Shown here one piece after another: positions 1 to 9,549 of a DNA stretch of 64,000 nt (positions are counted from its first letter, which is position 1; each line of letters starts with the position of its first letter). The translations under genes were made by a program, and so were the position numbers. Source of the DNA: Nostoc sp. NMS7 (lineage in GTDB: Bacteria; Cyanobacteriota; Cyanobacteriia; Cyanobacteriales; Nostocaceae); assembly GCF_017115085.1 (NCBI RefSeq), contig NZ_JABXKJ010000242.1, forward strand, positions 21,457 through 85,456, written 5' to 3'. Below the pieces are notes generated by a model, which made no database searches, was not told the origin of the DNA, and worked only from the letters and a program-made list of their open reading frames with translations.

Positions 1-96
1 CCATTTCCACGCCTGCGGATGGGAGGTGTGGCCAGCCACCATTTTCGGTTTATTTTCTTCTGGTGGAGTATTCCGGGGAAATTCTACCTGCGTCAT
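1..96 (-). CDS. coxA: Cytochrome c oxidase subunit I, N-terminal 32 codons only
   Basis: Reading the minus strand from an ATG at 96 gives an open frame running off the left edge of the window. It begins MTQVEFPRNTPPEE and reaches HPQAWKW, which matches the soluble N-terminus of cyanobacterial CoxA proteins, normally followed by the first haem-copper oxidase helices. It lies downstream of coxB on the same strand, the usual coxBAC order. CoxA would carry haem a and the haem a3-CuB site that reduces oxygen. The call rests on a short N-terminus plus gene order, so it is good but not certain. Confidence 0.75.
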   Translation of the reverse strand, partial: MTQVEFPRNTPPEENKPKMVAGHTSHPQAWKW

Positions 97-328
97 ATTT
101 TTTACCACTATGCGGAGTCCAGGGTCAAACGTCCAAAGTAATTACAGCAGTTTTCAAATGAATAGACCTCTCTCCAAACCTCTCTCCTTGAAGGAGAGAG
201 GCTTTGAATTTTCCCCTTCCCTATTAGGGAAGAGGGTAGGGGTTTAGGTCTTTTTTTTGTAGTCTACTCAACTAAAAATCCCTGTAAATGTGACTCTTGA
301 CTAATGACTAATGACCAATGACCAATGA
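97..328. repeat. coxB-coxA spacer filled with repeats
   Basis: The 232-base gap between the two cox genes holds an inverted repeat around 165-212 (CTCTCTCCTT / AAGGAGAGAG), a second purine-rich arm near 215-240, and a tandem heptamer array (CTAATGA / CCAATGA) at about 299-351. The heptamer array runs into the 3' end of coxB. No gene is seen here. Confidence 0.7.
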
Positions 329-1318
329 CTAATGACTAATGACCAATGACTTTAGAGTTGCTGCACTAATTCCCAGATCATGGGTATGGGGCGCGAGAAA
401 CTCTGATGTTGATAAGTCGGCTGGATTAATTGCAACGACTTGATTTAGGTTTTGCTGTTGAGCAATTTGATTTTCTGTCCGCCAGCTATTATATTCTTCT
501 GGTGTGTGGACAATTACCTGTGTCCGCATTGAACCGTGATAACCACCGCATAACTCAGCACAAACTACGGGATATGTACCTGGTTTGGTGGCGACAAATC
601 GTAGTTCGGTAGGGATACCGGGAAGTGCATCTTGTTTCAGGCGGAAATTTGGCACCCAGAATGAGTGAATTACATCTTGTGCTGAAAGGTTGAGTTGGAC
701 ATCAGCACCGACGGGTATGTGCAATTCCCCAGAGGTAATGCCACTATCGGGATAATTAAATATCCAGGCGTACTGTATGCCTTTGACATCAACAACTAAA
801 TCGGCTGGTTTGTTTAGGGTTTGAGGAGATGCACCGATGCCAATTGTCGGGGCAATTGTTGGGGCAGTTGTTGCTTGGGAGGTATTGCTTAATGTAGCCG
901 CGATAGCGGTTCCCGGCATCTGAGCAACATGTGCTGCTGAATGAGGATGACCCGCAGGATCAAAGCCTCCCATTCGGTTAAAAACATCTACACTGTAGAT
1001 GCCCAAGAGGAGGACAATCACTGTTGGGATTGCTGTCCAAAAGACTTCTAAGGGAACGTTGCCTTCCACTCTCACGCCATCGGTATCGTCACCCGGACGG
1101 CGACGAAACTGAATCAAAAAAACTACAATTGTTCCTTCTACCACTAAGAAGAGTGCGATCGCAATGGTAAACATGACGTTAAAAAAACCGTCTACCAAAG
1201 GCGCTTGTAACGATGCTTGCACCGGCATGAGAGTGTGGTTTTGACCAATCCAAATGCTGATTGCTGTAACTACTATCCCAGCAACCAGAGTCCATAGTGA
1301 AACAGGAACTTGTTGCAT
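329..1318 (-). CDS. coxB: Cytochrome c oxidase subunit II, heterocyst-type cox operon
   Basis: Subunit II of an aa3-type oxidase, which takes electrons from cytochrome c or plastocyanin through the CuA centre. The 329-residue protein has an N-terminal hydrophobic segment (about 9-25), two membrane helices (about 45-70 and 92-112) and a C-terminal cupredoxin domain. CuA ligands are visible: His218, Cys253, Cys257, His261 and Met264 in CAELCGGYHGSM. A proline/threonine-rich linker lies at 130-165. Linkage to fdxB and cnfR suggests the heterocyst oxidase copy that lowers oxygen around nitrogenase. An AGG stands before the ATG. The last residues (SLVISH) and the stop codon are encoded by heptamer repeat DNA, so the original C-terminus has probably been replaced. 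Confidence 0.92.
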   Translation of the reverse strand: MQQVPVSLWTLVAGIVVTAISIWIGQNHTLMPVQASLQAPLVDGFFNVMFTIAIALFLVVEGTIVVFLIQFRRRPGDDTDGVRVEGNVPLEVFWTAIPTVIVLLLGIYSVDVFNRMGGFDPAGHPHSAAHVAQMPGTAIAATLSNTSQATTAPTIAPTIGIGASPQTLNKPADLVVDVKGIQYAWIFNYPDSGITSGELHIPVGADVQLNLSAQDVIHSFWVPNFRLKQDALPGIPTELRFVATKPGTYPVVCAELCGGYHGSMRTQVIVHTPEEYNSWRTENQIAQQQNLNQVVAINPADLSTSEFLAPHTHDLGISAATLKSLVISH

Positions 1319-1969
1319 ACATGCTACCTGCTTTGTAAACCGTCTTTAAACGTGTGATTTTCTAGCAATTGGGAATTGAGCATTGTTATCTATTCCCTAC
1401 TCTCCATTCCCCATTCCCTTTTCACTTATTAACTTTCTAACGTGCAGCCATAAAAAATGGGGGAAACTTCCAGATTTTTTCCATATCTTTCCCCCATAAA
1501 ATTACAAATTATATTTCAACTCCTATGACAAAGTTAGCCCCCTGCTTTCAGAAAAGCTAGTTGTTCCAAGAGGGCACTGTTAGACTCAGGGCTATTTTGT
1601 TCTAGACATAAACCGCCCAGAACTAAAGTTCCTCTCTTATAGCTAAAGTCCGTTAAAACGGACTATAATCTTTTCTCATTCGTCTAAAGACGAATAAGTA
1701 CTATTAGACTCAGAATAAATTCTGAGGCAGGCTAGATGAGAATAAAATAGCACTGTTGTTAGACCTAATATTGATTAGGCTATATTAGCAGCAAGTTTAA
1801 ATTTGTTAATAGCTAACAATTTGCGATTTACGGATTTGTTTACTGTGAACTTTTTATTAGTTCTAGTAAATATTTAGTCTTCCCCTCAAGTTACCTTGCC
1901 TAGCGCATTTGCACTTTCTACAAACAGTGCCCCTTGAATGAACAACAATTTTGACTAACTCCAAAAACC
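1319..1969. repeat. Spacer upstream of coxB with a palindromic repeat element
   Basis: There is no gene in these 650 bases. Around 1600-1735 lies an imperfect palindrome built of nested hairpins: AGTCCGTTAAAACGGACT, then ATTCGTCTAAAGACGAAT, then AGAATAAATTCT, bordered by CCGCC and GAGGC ends. The same architecture recurs near 57090-57215 and 63807-63998. The coxB promoter should lie in this spacer, but no clear sigma or NtcA site was recognised. Confidence 0.6.
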
Positions 1970-2263
1970 TTAATTGTTTAATGCAACATGGGTGTAGCAG
2001 TTCTTGGGACAAATCCGTGAACACGCTTCACAACCAATGCAGTTATCAGGAGAAGTAACTGCCATTACTTTCCGTTCAACTTCTTCATCATCTTCATCTT
2101 CTACAAATTCGCCTTCTTCATTGAGCGCCTTCAAACCTAGCACATTGTATCCGCATACTTTAACGCATCTGCCACAGCCGATACATTTATCCTTGTCGAT
2201 TTCCTGAGCAAATTTTGGTGTCCAAGTCTTACCGCCAAATGTCAAGCCTGTTAGTTGTGCCAT
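1970..2263 (-). CDS. fdxB: Ferredoxin III, nif-type 2[4Fe-4S] ferredoxin FdxB
   Basis: A 97-residue bacterial-type ferredoxin with two cysteine clusters, C27-C30-C33-C37 and C75-C78-C81-C85 (CIGCEACSRICP), separated by a long acidic insert (EDEDDEE). This spacing and the acidic insert match the nif-associated ferredoxin III/FdxB family, which acts in electron supply for nitrogen fixation. The ATG at 2263 is chosen because GAGGA lies eight bases upstream; an in-frame ATG ten codons earlier has no such site. It is transcribed away from cnfR/patB, and this pairing of nif regulator and ferredoxin supports the assignment. Confidence 0.88.
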   Translation of the reverse strand: MAQLTGLTFGGKTWTPKFAQEIDKDKCIGCGRCVKVCGYNVLGLKALNEEGEFVEDEDDEEVERKVMAVTSPDNCIGCEACSRICPKNCYTHVALNN

Positions 2264-3293
2264 GAATAAATCCTCAGCAATTTTGCCTGTCAATCTGTTT
2301 GTGCATTAATCATCATATTATCCTAATATTTTATTTTATTGGTATTCAAAAATTACTTTTATCTCATCAAATTTCGATGACTTTGAACACAATGCAAAAT
2401 TATTTTTATTTCAATTTATAGATGAAAATTATTACTAATAATATGTTTTGCTTGTTCCCATGCTCTGCACGGGAATGCATTCATTGAGTCTCTGACTCAA
2501 ATCTAACTCAAGGCAGCAGCCCCTAATCAGCCATTCCCATGCAGAGCATAGAAAGAGAGAAGGAAAAATTGGGGATAAAGCCTCGTGTAGATGCAGTTTT
2601 ATTATTTCCCGCAAATGCAACTATATCTATAACAGTGATGATATTCTTTTTCAAATATAATTAGGTTTAGGCAAATAAATATAGACGAATAGTATATATA
2701 TACAAAATTAGATGTTCATTAGTTACAATTTCATATATGCAATATGTATTTTATCAAGCAACAATTTTCAATTTAGCTGTGATTAAAGTATTTAGAGAAA
2801 TCTTGACAAAATAAATATTATCTTGTCAAATAAAGAAACATAATGAATTTATGAAGTAACTGTAAAGTTTGTGGCAGAATATTATCATGCATTAAATATT
2901 AAAATTATTAACAAATCAGATTAAGTCTAATTACAATCGGCTTAAATTTTTCATAAAAAGAGTTTGGGTAAGGTTTTATGGTCAAATCTAAAATGTTCAT
3001 TAATTACCTAATAAAATAAATGTTAAGATTTTTTTCTAAGCTCAGTACGAACAAATTAATCATTTTTTTCATGAAATGTATAGTTAATAAGAAGTTTTCT
3101 TAGGCTCAGTTTTAAAGCCTTAAATATCTTCCAATTGGATGCGAAATCAAAATATGGATGTGGGGAGTGAGTGTGGTGAGAAAAGATGATTCTCGCCAGA
3201 AAGATAATGTGGTAGCGAGTCATGAATAAACAGGACTCATCCAGGGGAGACCTGAGACAGACATCTCAACGATTAGAGTGGGAAAAGAGCCTT
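2264..3293. other. Long AT-rich spacer between fdxB and cnfR
   Basis: About 1 kb of strongly AT-rich sequence between two divergent genes, so it should hold both promoters. An inverted repeat with 17-base arms (ATGCTCTGC-ACGGGAAT, one mismatch) is at about 2459-2475 and 2533-2549. A 61-codon open frame inside that repeat is judged spurious. No regulator site could be assigned by eye. Confidence 0.6.
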
Positions 3294-4889
3294 ATGCCTT
3301 ATACAATTCCTAACAACAGTTGCGTTGGATGTGACAACTGCCGCCCCCAATGTCCTACGGGTGCAATCAAAATAGAGGACAATGAATACTGGGTTGATCC
3401 TGGTCTTTGTAATAATTGTGAGGGCTATTATCCAGAGCCGCAATGTGTAATCGCTTGTCCAACTAATTCTCCGATTCCTTGGCAGGCGAAAAAGGGGAGA
3501 TGCAAAGTTGAACCGAGAGATGCTACTAGCTTAGACTTGTTTTCTAACGGCAAGAATAACCCATTTGCTTCAGCGATCGCAATTTGGGAAGCTTGTAATG
3601 TATTGGCGCAACGCACATCCCTACATTGGGAAACTGATGAAGACGGCTATTTATGTTACAGCCGACAAGTCAACCAAGGTCGAGGTGCGATCGCCTTTCA
3701 CATCCAAGATCCATTCAAAGTTAACGACAAGGCGACAGATTTGGCAGCAATTGAGGGGCTTGACATCAGAGCTGCTTGCATACATCTGATTTTTGCAGCT
3801 TATGCCACAGCCTTAGATCAACCTTGCGAACAAGAATTTGCGATCGATGAACGACAAATCGAGAAATATTTGGGGATGGAAAAACGCAAAGATTTGAGCA
3901 AAGCTGCCAAGCTAGCTTTAATGAAAAATATCGTTCAGCAAGCTTGCTCACTGATTATCTCCATTGATTGGCCTCAACAAGGTCGAATTAACGGATTCTC
4001 TATTACAGGCAGCCGCTTATGGCACTTAGTAGATATTCAACACCACTTTCAAGAAGACAATCTTGGATGCAAATATCTTATTGGGTTAACTTTTAAAGTA
4101 AAAGCAGGCTTATGGGCAAAATATTTCTTAAACAAACAAGCATGTAAAGAGCGAACCGCATTCTATCAATACGGCAGTCTTCCTAAAACGCTGTTAACCA
4201 CAGTCATGAGTATTTGGCAGCAACATGAAGGCGCAGTCCGACTAATGCTGTGGTTGCTGTTTAAAACCAAAATGGGCAAAGAACAACGCATCACCATTCC
4301 TACCTTGCTGCGTATTGCTTACGGTGAAGAAAAAGTTGCCCTTGCATCCAGACAACGGGAAGAACGCAAACGTCTGCTGCGAACTTTTGAAAGCGATTTG
4401 GAAATTCTCCATCATTATGGAATGAAACCACTTTTCGATCCAGTTACCTATCCATTAGAAATTCAACCTTTGTGGGCGAAATTAGTTGATCTTCCCGAAG
4501 ATCCAGATGAAGCATTAGAATTTTGGACTAATGACGGTGGTGCTGAAACTCGCCTCACAGACACAGGTCCCCGTGGGAAGTGGAATCTGCTAATGAATGC
4601 GCGAATTTTGGCTTTTGAACTCCCACCAGAATGGGAACAGCAAATCTCAGAATCGGAAAAAAAGAAAACAAGAACTGCTAAAGCCAAAAGAAAGCCTAAA
4701 ACTACAAACGATTTACTAGGTGAACAGATTTTGCAAGCGCGAAAAAATTTGAATCTTTCTCAAAGAGAGTTGGCAAAACTCACAGGTAAAAGTCAAAGCT
4801 GGATTCGAGATATCGAAAATGGTCGTTTAAAAGCCAAATTAGAAGACCAAATACTGTTACGGAAAGTCTTAAATATGGCTTCATCTTAA
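3294..4889 (+). CDS. cnfR: Nif transcriptional regulator with ferredoxin domain, CnfR/PatB
   Basis: A transcription factor that switches on nif genes under low oxygen (CnfR), called PatB in heterocystous strains. The N-terminus carries two [4Fe-4S] cysteine sets, C10-C13-C16-C20 (CVGCDNCRPQCP) and C39-C42-C51-C55, a possible oxygen-sensing ferredoxin domain. A long middle region has no recognised fold. The last 60 residues form a Cro-type helix-turn-helix (LSQRELAKLTGKSQSWIRDIENG), preceded by a basic linker (KKKTRTAKAKRKPK). The start used is MPYTIPNN, with AAAGAG just upstream; an in-frame ATG at 3222 would add 24 residues. Its neighbours fdxB and the cox operon fit control of nitrogen fixation. 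Confidence 0.9.
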   Translation: MPYTIPNNSCVGCDNCRPQCPTGAIKIEDNEYWVDPGLCNNCEGYYPEPQCVIACPTNSPIPWQAKKGRCKVEPRDATSLDLFSNGKNNPFASAIAIWEACNVLAQRTSLHWETDEDGYLCYSRQVNQGRGAIAFHIQDPFKVNDKATDLAAIEGLDIRAACIHLIFAAYATALDQPCEQEFAIDERQIEKYLGMEKRKDLSKAAKLALMKNIVQQACSLIISIDWPQQGRINGFSITGSRLWHLVDIQHHFQEDNLGCKYLIGLTFKVKAGLWAKYFLNKQACKERTAFYQYGSLPKTLLTTVMSIWQQHEGAVRLMLWLLFKTKMGKEQRITIPTLLRIAYGEEKVALASRQREERKRLLRTFESDLEILHHYGMKPLFDPVTYPLEIQPLWAKLVDLPEDPDEALEFWTNDGGAETRLTDTGPRGKWNLLMNARILAFELPPEWEQQISESEKKKTRTAKAKRKPKTTNDLLGEQILQARKNLNLSQRELAKLTGKSQSWIRDIENGRLKAKLEDQILLRKVLNMASS

Positions 4890-5165
4890 TTTTGGATTTG
4901 GAATTTAGAACTTTAACGCAAAAGGGCGCAAAGGGAAGCGCAGAGGGGCGCAGAGATTTTATTACGAATTTATGCAATGTTGTACTAAATATAGCATTTC
5001 ATTAATTCATAGCTAAATTTGGCAATACTTTGCGCTTCCCTTTGCGTGATGGCAGTCGCTACAACGGGGAGCCACTGCGGTGGACGGGTTCCCCGGCATA
5101 AAGCAAGTGGCGTGGGAACCCCCGCAACGCGCTGCCTCCCCTCTGCGTTTAAAAAATCTCCACTT
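4890..5165. repeat. Repeat-filled spacer after cnfR
   Basis: The gap holds inverted GC-rich arms (GCAAAGGGAAGCGCAGAGG near 4926-4945 against GCGCTTCCCTTTGCG near 5032-5047). The second arm carries an extra block at about 5050-5142 (CGGGGAGCCACTGCGG ... GTGGCGTGGGAACCCCCGC), which looks like one repeat inserted in another. These are typical intergenic repeats of Nostoc-type genomes, and no gene is supported. Confidence 0.6.
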
Positions 5166-6143
5166 TTATGTACTATAACTCATTACCTTACTAGAGGTAG
5201 GCCAGAGACTACCTACAGCATATTTAGTAACTACTAACTCTTGTGTAGCATTGCATGAACTCTTCAATTGTTGAGTCTTTGTTTCATCTTTCACAAGTTT
5301 AGCCTGATAAGTGTAGAGAGAACCAGAAGGCTTTTCAAAACTTAGTTCAGCGAGAATAGTATTATTGTCTAAACTTTGCTCCAAAATTTTGCCTGCAACT
5401 TTGTAGTTAAACCAATCCCATCCGTTCTGGAGGATTAGTTCTCTTTCCAAAATCTGAAGTGCAGCAGGCAGAATTCCCCAGCCTCGATAGACTTTATTTA
5501 AGCATTGAATATCACCAGTACGGTTCAGAATTGATCTGAATGAATCTTGATCGAGAACACCATAATATCTTCCTTCTGGCAAGTCTATAACTGTTGGTGC
5601 AAACCGATGTCCTCCAAAGTGTGATGATTTCCAAATTCGCACATTATCCAAGCATAAATCAGCAGTAGTCGCTGTTACTTTGAAGTAAAAGGGAGCGCCA
5701 TATCTGGCACAACACTTATCATGGCTACCGTGGGTACACACTAAAATATCTCTAGTTGTACTAGTTTCCACCTCAAAATTAGCACTGATACCCGATAAAC
5801 ATTTTTGGACAACTGCTGCTACTTGCTCAATATTTCCTAGTTTAAACTCTTGCTTGCAGAAACCATTACTTAGTCCTTCTTTTCTTTGATAAATTAAAAG
5901 CGTAGTCTGGTTGACTTTGTGTGATAGATCATTAGCAATTAACAGGAATATAATTGGTAGTTTAGCACGCTTGACTTCTTGTACTAAAATCCTCAAATTC
6001 TCTGGCACCCACTTGGAACTAAAGGCTTCTGATGTCCAAGGTAGAGGACACTCAACTAAAATATAGGTTTGGTAATTGGTGGCACTACCAATAACATCTT
6101 CTCCTGCTTGCCGCGAATAGTCAGAACAAAAAACAGTATTCAT
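5166..6143 (-). CDS. Sucrase/ferredoxin-like (Suc_Fer) family protein
   Basis: A 325-residue member of the Suc_Fer-like family, a thioredoxin-fold 2Fe-2S ferredoxin group whose biochemical role is poorly defined. The diagnostic motif CTHGSHDKCCARYG (residues 136-149) and the following HFGGHRFAPT (175-184) are present, giving Cys and His residues for a Rieske-like or thioredoxin-like cluster. There is no signal peptide, so it is probably cytoplasmic. It stands alone downstream of cnfR on the opposite strand. The old sucrase name should not be taken as a function. Confidence 0.82.
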   Translation of the reverse strand: MNTVFCSDYSRQAGEDVIGSATNYQTYILVECPLPWTSEAFSSKWVPENLRILVQEVKRAKLPIIFLLIANDLSHKVNQTTLLIYQRKEGLSNGFCKQEFKLGNIEQVAAVVQKCLSGISANFEVETSTTRDILVCTHGSHDKCCARYGAPFYFKVTATTADLCLDNVRIWKSSHFGGHRFAPTVIDLPEGRYYGVLDQDSFRSILNRTGDIQCLNKVYRGWGILPAALQILERELILQNGWDWFNYKVAGKILEQSLDNNTILAELSFEKPSGSLYTYQAKLVKDETKTQQLKSSCNATQELVVTKYAVGSLWPTSSKVMSYST

Positions 6144-7346
6144 CTAGCTATACTCATTAGCGTATTTTATGGACGAAAGGTATTAGAAACTACAATTGTG
6201 TTTTTAACTACAATATCCTTAATTCAAGGAGATAAAAAAGAACAATATGTATTTCGCAGTTCAAACTAACTAGCCATTTTAGAACATCGTTTTTGATCAA
6301 CCTCTTCCTCGTTAATAAATTCTCCCCAATAGAGATAAATAGTGTCAAGAGATATTTTTTCCTAGTAGTGGAATTAATTTTGTATCGAGTTTTATTGTTA
6401 TCTAGTATTTCATAAATTTTCACTTGCTGAAACTCGGATTTTCTGAAGTTGTTTTTTTTGGCAAAATCAAATATATTAAACTTTGTGCGTAGATGCATAC
6501 TACTAGGTCGAAGCTAGCTACACCCAGCGCGTTGCCCTGAGCTTGCCGAAGGGTCTGGTAGAGAAGCAGCTTGTTGTCAGACATCGCTTGGAGAGTAACA
6601 GGCGATTAACTTGCTGGCAATGTCGATGTCGCTGATATTACAATTAAAAATATTACTAGCAGCAAGATACTTATTTAAAGTTTTCCTAAAATTATCTACA
6701 TAACTAGTTACAAATCCTATTTTTATAGATAAAGATATAATCCTGTGTCGTTATTCTGAGGAATATATTCCTCAAGGTAGATGCGTCAACATTTAACCAA
6801 CAGTATAAGCTTGCCAAAGCCTATACTGTTTTAAGACTTATTCCACACTATTTGCTTTTAATGTATCTATGGATATCTAAATCATATTGCAAATTATTCT
6901 CAATTATCTAAGAATAAATAAAAATAATTAAATCAGGGGTAAATGCTTTACTGCCCCTTAGTCCATGCGGGATAAGTTAATGATCAAAACTAGTGACTAA
7001 TTATTAACAGCGTCACTGACATCAACATTAACAAACCTGATATTTAGCTTTTTACCTAATCTAACTTTCTGAACCTCATGTCAGAGTTTGATCATAGGCA
7101 TCTGCCTTGACTGTAGCTGAAGTCAATAATAAATGCAAGTATTTGATAATCTTTATTAATCCTTTACAATTTATAACTTTCAGGAGGTTGGTTAAATCAA
7201 GGTTAACCGCATTTTATAATGGAGACAACTGACTCTAACAAGCATTGATACTTTGAATATAATAGATAAAGTTTTGTAATTGTGACAAATTGTTGTCAGT
7301 AGGGTAGCAGAGCTGTGTGCGCCTACTAATCCAAATATCTGTGGCT
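6144..7346. other. 1.2-kb spacer with palindromes and small repeats
   Basis: No convincing gene. A composite small repeat occupies about 6515-6592 (ends with TTGTTGTCAGACATCGC, also seen near 28930). A perfect 18-base palindrome is at 6757-6774, and a hairpin with 9-base arms (AACAGTATA / TATACTGTT) followed by three T lies around 6807-6837. A 96-codon minus-strand frame at 6208-6498 is rich in Asn, Ile and Lys with no recognisable motif and is not accepted. Confidence 0.55.
6757..6774. promoter_or_regulatory. Perfect 18-bp palindrome
   Basis: TGAGGAATATATTCCTCA reads identically on both strands. It could be an operator for a dimeric regulator or a small hairpin; nothing nearby decides this. 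It lies about 570 bases upstream of the Mut7-C gene. Confidence 0.5.
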
Positions 7347-8117
7347 ATGGCGATCGCATATTTCTATTTCCATGCAGAATTGAATTATTTTTTACCACGA
7401 CATCATCAGCAGGTAAGAATCTCTCATTTTTTTGAGGAGAAAGCCTCAATTAAGGACATAATTCAGTCGTTGGGTGTGCCTCATCCAGAAGTTGATTTGC
7501 TCAATGTGAATGGTGAATATGTAAATTTTTCTTACATTGTTTCGGATGGAGATACTATTAATGTTTATCCAATTTCAGCTAGGAGTGTTATTATACCAAG
7601 CGTTTCTGTTCTCCGAAAACCGCTTAGTATTATCCGCTTTGTTTTAGATATTCATTTGGGCAAGCTAGCGACATCTCTACGACTTTTAGGTTTTGATACT
7701 TTATACCGCAATGACTACGAGGATGAGAAATTAGCCCAAATATCCTCCAATCAAGCGCGGATTCTCTTGACTCGTGATAAAGGTCTACTGATGCGTAGTT
7801 TGGTAACGCATGGGTATTACGTTAGAAACACTAACCCTCAACAACAAATCATAGAAGTACTGCAACGATTTGACTTATTTCAATTAATCTCACCATTTAA
7901 ACGGTGTTTGCGTTGCAATGGATTATTAGAACCTGTAGATAAGCAATCCATCATTGATCAAGTGCCAGAAAAGGTGCGATGCCTACGGCGGCAAGCTACG
8001 CAGATTGATCAATTCCAGCGTTGTCCAGACTGCGATCGCATTTATTGGAAAGGTTCGCATTATGAACGATTACAACAGTTTATTGATGGAGTAGTTAACT
8101 CACAAACAGATGAGTAA
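7347..8117 (+). CDS. Mut7-C RNase domain protein with N-terminal ubiquitin-like domain
   Basis: A two-domain protein of 256 residues. Residues 1-80 resemble the ThiS/MoaD-like ubiquitin fold fused to this family (AYFYFHAELNYFLP). Residues 95-240 form a Mut7-C PIN-like RNase domain, with FVLDIHLGKLATSLRLLG (Asp101), LLTRDKGLL (Asp144) and a zinc ribbon C187-x2-C190 ... C226-x2-C229. A role in RNA cleavage is inferred from the fold only. The ATG at 7347 gives the family-like start; a GTG at 7317 would add ten residues. Residues CLRRQA (212-217) are encoded by an 18-base small repeat that splits a HIP1 site, placed in a loop before the second Cys pair. Confidence 0.82.
   Translation: MAIAYFYFHAELNYFLPRHHQQVRISHFFEEKASIKDIIQSLGVPHPEVDLLNVNGEYVNFSYIVSDGDTINVYPISARSVIIPSVSVLRKPLSIIRFVLDIHLGKLATSLRLLGFDTLYRNDYEDEKLAQISSNQARILLTRDKGLLMRSLVTHGYYVRNTNPQQQIIEVLQRFDLFQLISPFKRCLRCNGLLEPVDKQSIIDQVPEKVRCLRRQATQIDQFQRCPDCDRIYWKGSHYERLQQFIDGVVNSQTDE
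7981..7998 (+). repeat. 18-bp insertion inside a HIP1 octamer (in the Mut7-C gene)
   Basis: GCGAT (7976-7980) and CGC (7999-8001) are the halves of a GCGATCGC octamer. Between them sits GCCTACGGCGGCAAGCTA. Removing it restores HIP1 and keeps the reading frame. The insert begins with G and ends with CTA, as do two other inserts in this window at 22249 and 28930. Confidence 0.65.
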
Positions 8118-8250
8118 GTTAGGAATAAGAATTAAATAACATCCAATTTACCTCACCCTCAATCCCTCTCCTTATAAAGGAGAGGGAAGCTAGAGACAGG
8201 ATGAAGTTTTCCATTTTATTTAATCTACGTTCCTTAGTAATGATAATTAT

Positions 8251-8472
8251 TTATCCACCTGAAAGATTGGCGCTAACTATTGGACTATCCCCAATTTTTG
8301 GATCTTCATTTTCGCCATTGAAATCATCAGGAGTGGGGTTTTGCTTCCTCTGTCCACTAACTTCTTCAGGTTCAATGGGATCTGCCTCTTGAGCTTTATC
8401 GATATCAATAGACTCAGGAGGTTCTTTAGCGTGAGATAAATCAATAAGTGGTTTTGGTTGCTCGGTAGTCAT
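8251..8472 (-). CDS. Small acidic protein of unknown function
   Basis: A 73-residue frame rich in Glu, Asp, Pro and Ser, with no hydrophobic segment, so probably disordered and soluble. It is not recognised. It is divergent from the ROK kinase with a 111-base gap. No good ribosome-binding site precedes the ATG. The biased composition makes it uncertain that it is a gene. Confidence 0.45.
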   Translation of the reverse strand: MTTEQPKPLIDLSHAKEPPESIDIDKAQEADPIEPEEVSGQRKQNPTPDDFNGENEDPKIGDSPIVSANLSGG

Positions 8473-8583
8473 AAGTTGCTAAATCATCTAGTTTTCTCTA
8501 GTGTTAAATGTATCTTGATCGCAAACATCTTTCCTGAGAGAGAAACCTTGCCTTGTGATGGTATAAAAGGAGCATAAAAGACT

Positions 8584-9549
8584 GTGGCATTTATCCTAGC
8601 TCTCGATTTTGGCGGAACTAAACTGGCGGCGGCAACTGTAAATATTGGTTCTAGAAAGTGGTTGGGTTATGAACGTCGTCTCTCGCCAGGGAGTGCAGAT
8701 GCTAAAACTGATTTGGAAATTATGCGATCGCTTATTTACTCGCTGCTGCAAGATACAAAACCTGCTGCGATCGGTGTCAGCTTTGGGGGACCAGTGGACG
8801 CTTCCACGGGGACGGTGCGACTATCTCATCATGTCGCCGGATGGGAAAATATTCCCCTCAAAGGTTTGTTGGAGAAGGAGTTTGGTGTTCCTGTTGGTGT
8901 AGATAATGATGCTAACGTTGCTGCTTTGGGTGAACATCGTTTTGGTGCCGGTCAGGGATACGATAGCCTGTTTTACATAACTGTTAGCACTGGCGTCGGT
9001 GGTGGTTGGATACTCAACGGTAAGCCTTGGCGGGGTGCTGGTGGGATGGCTGGCGAAATTGGACACATGGTTGTCGATCCTGCTGGACCAGTTTGTTTAT
9101 GTGGTAAGCGGGGATGTGTGGAACGTTTGGCGTCGGGGCCTTATATGGCACAAAATCTTAGGGAAATTTTGGAAAAGATACCGCCAAGACGCGGAGGACT
9201 CAGAGATGGAGAGGTTTTAAGGCATTTGGTGGGGGATAATTTAGAGTTGCTAACGGGACAGCTGGTAAGTGAAGCTGCGGCGGCTGGTGATGATTTGGCT
9301 AAGGAAGTTTTGCACAAGGCTGCTTGGGCGCTGGGTGTGGGTATTGGCAATGTGGCGAACTTGATGAATCCGCAGCGCTTTGTATTAGGAGGTGGTGTGA
9401 TGAAGGCGGGGGAGGATTTTTGGCGGGTTGTGCGTCAGGTGGCGCGGGACACGGCTTTGCCGGAAGTTGATTTTGAAATTGTGCCGGCGGTGCTGGGTGA
9501 TGATGCGCCGTTGTGGGGGGCGGTGGCGATCGCTTCTATGTTAGTTTGA
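8584..9549 (+). CDS. ROK-family sugar kinase (glucokinase-like)
   Basis: A 321-residue ROK kinase that would phosphorylate glucose or a related hexose with ATP in the cytoplasm. The phosphate-binding motif LDFGGTKL (7-14), the catalytic Asp in VDNDANVAALGE (about residue 108), the EIGH segment (158-161) and the zinc motif CLCGKRGC (171-178) are all present. The start is GTG at 8584, with AGGAG eleven bases upstream. Substrate cannot be told from sequence alone; N-acetylglucosamine or mannose are alternatives. The 3' end overlaps a short minus-strand Uma2 remnant. Confidence 0.87.
   Translation: MAFILALDFGGTKLAAATVNIGSRKWLGYERRLSPGSADAKTDLEIMRSLIYSLLQDTKPAAIGVSFGGPVDASTGTVRLSHHVAGWENIPLKGLLEKEFGVPVGVDNDANVAALGEHRFGAGQGYDSLFYITVSTGVGGGWILNGKPWRGAGGMAGEIGHMVVDPAGPVCLCGKRGCVERLASGPYMAQNLREILEKIPPRRGGLRDGEVLRHLVGDNLELLTGQLVSEAAAAGDDLAKEVLHKAAWALGVGIGNVANLMNPQRFVLGGGVMKAGEDFWRVVRQVARDTALPEVDFEIVPAVLGDDAPLWGAVAIASMLV

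Noticed and set aside
299..351. Heptamer array considered as a CRISPR
   Set aside because: Units are 7 bases with no spacers; no cas gene is in the window.
2435..2620. 61-codon minus-strand frame upstream of cnfR
   Set aside because: Falls on an inverted repeat in an AT-rich spacer.
6208..6498. Minus-strand 96-codon frame
   Set aside because: AT-rich, Asn/Ile/Lys-biased, no ribosome-binding site or recognised motif.
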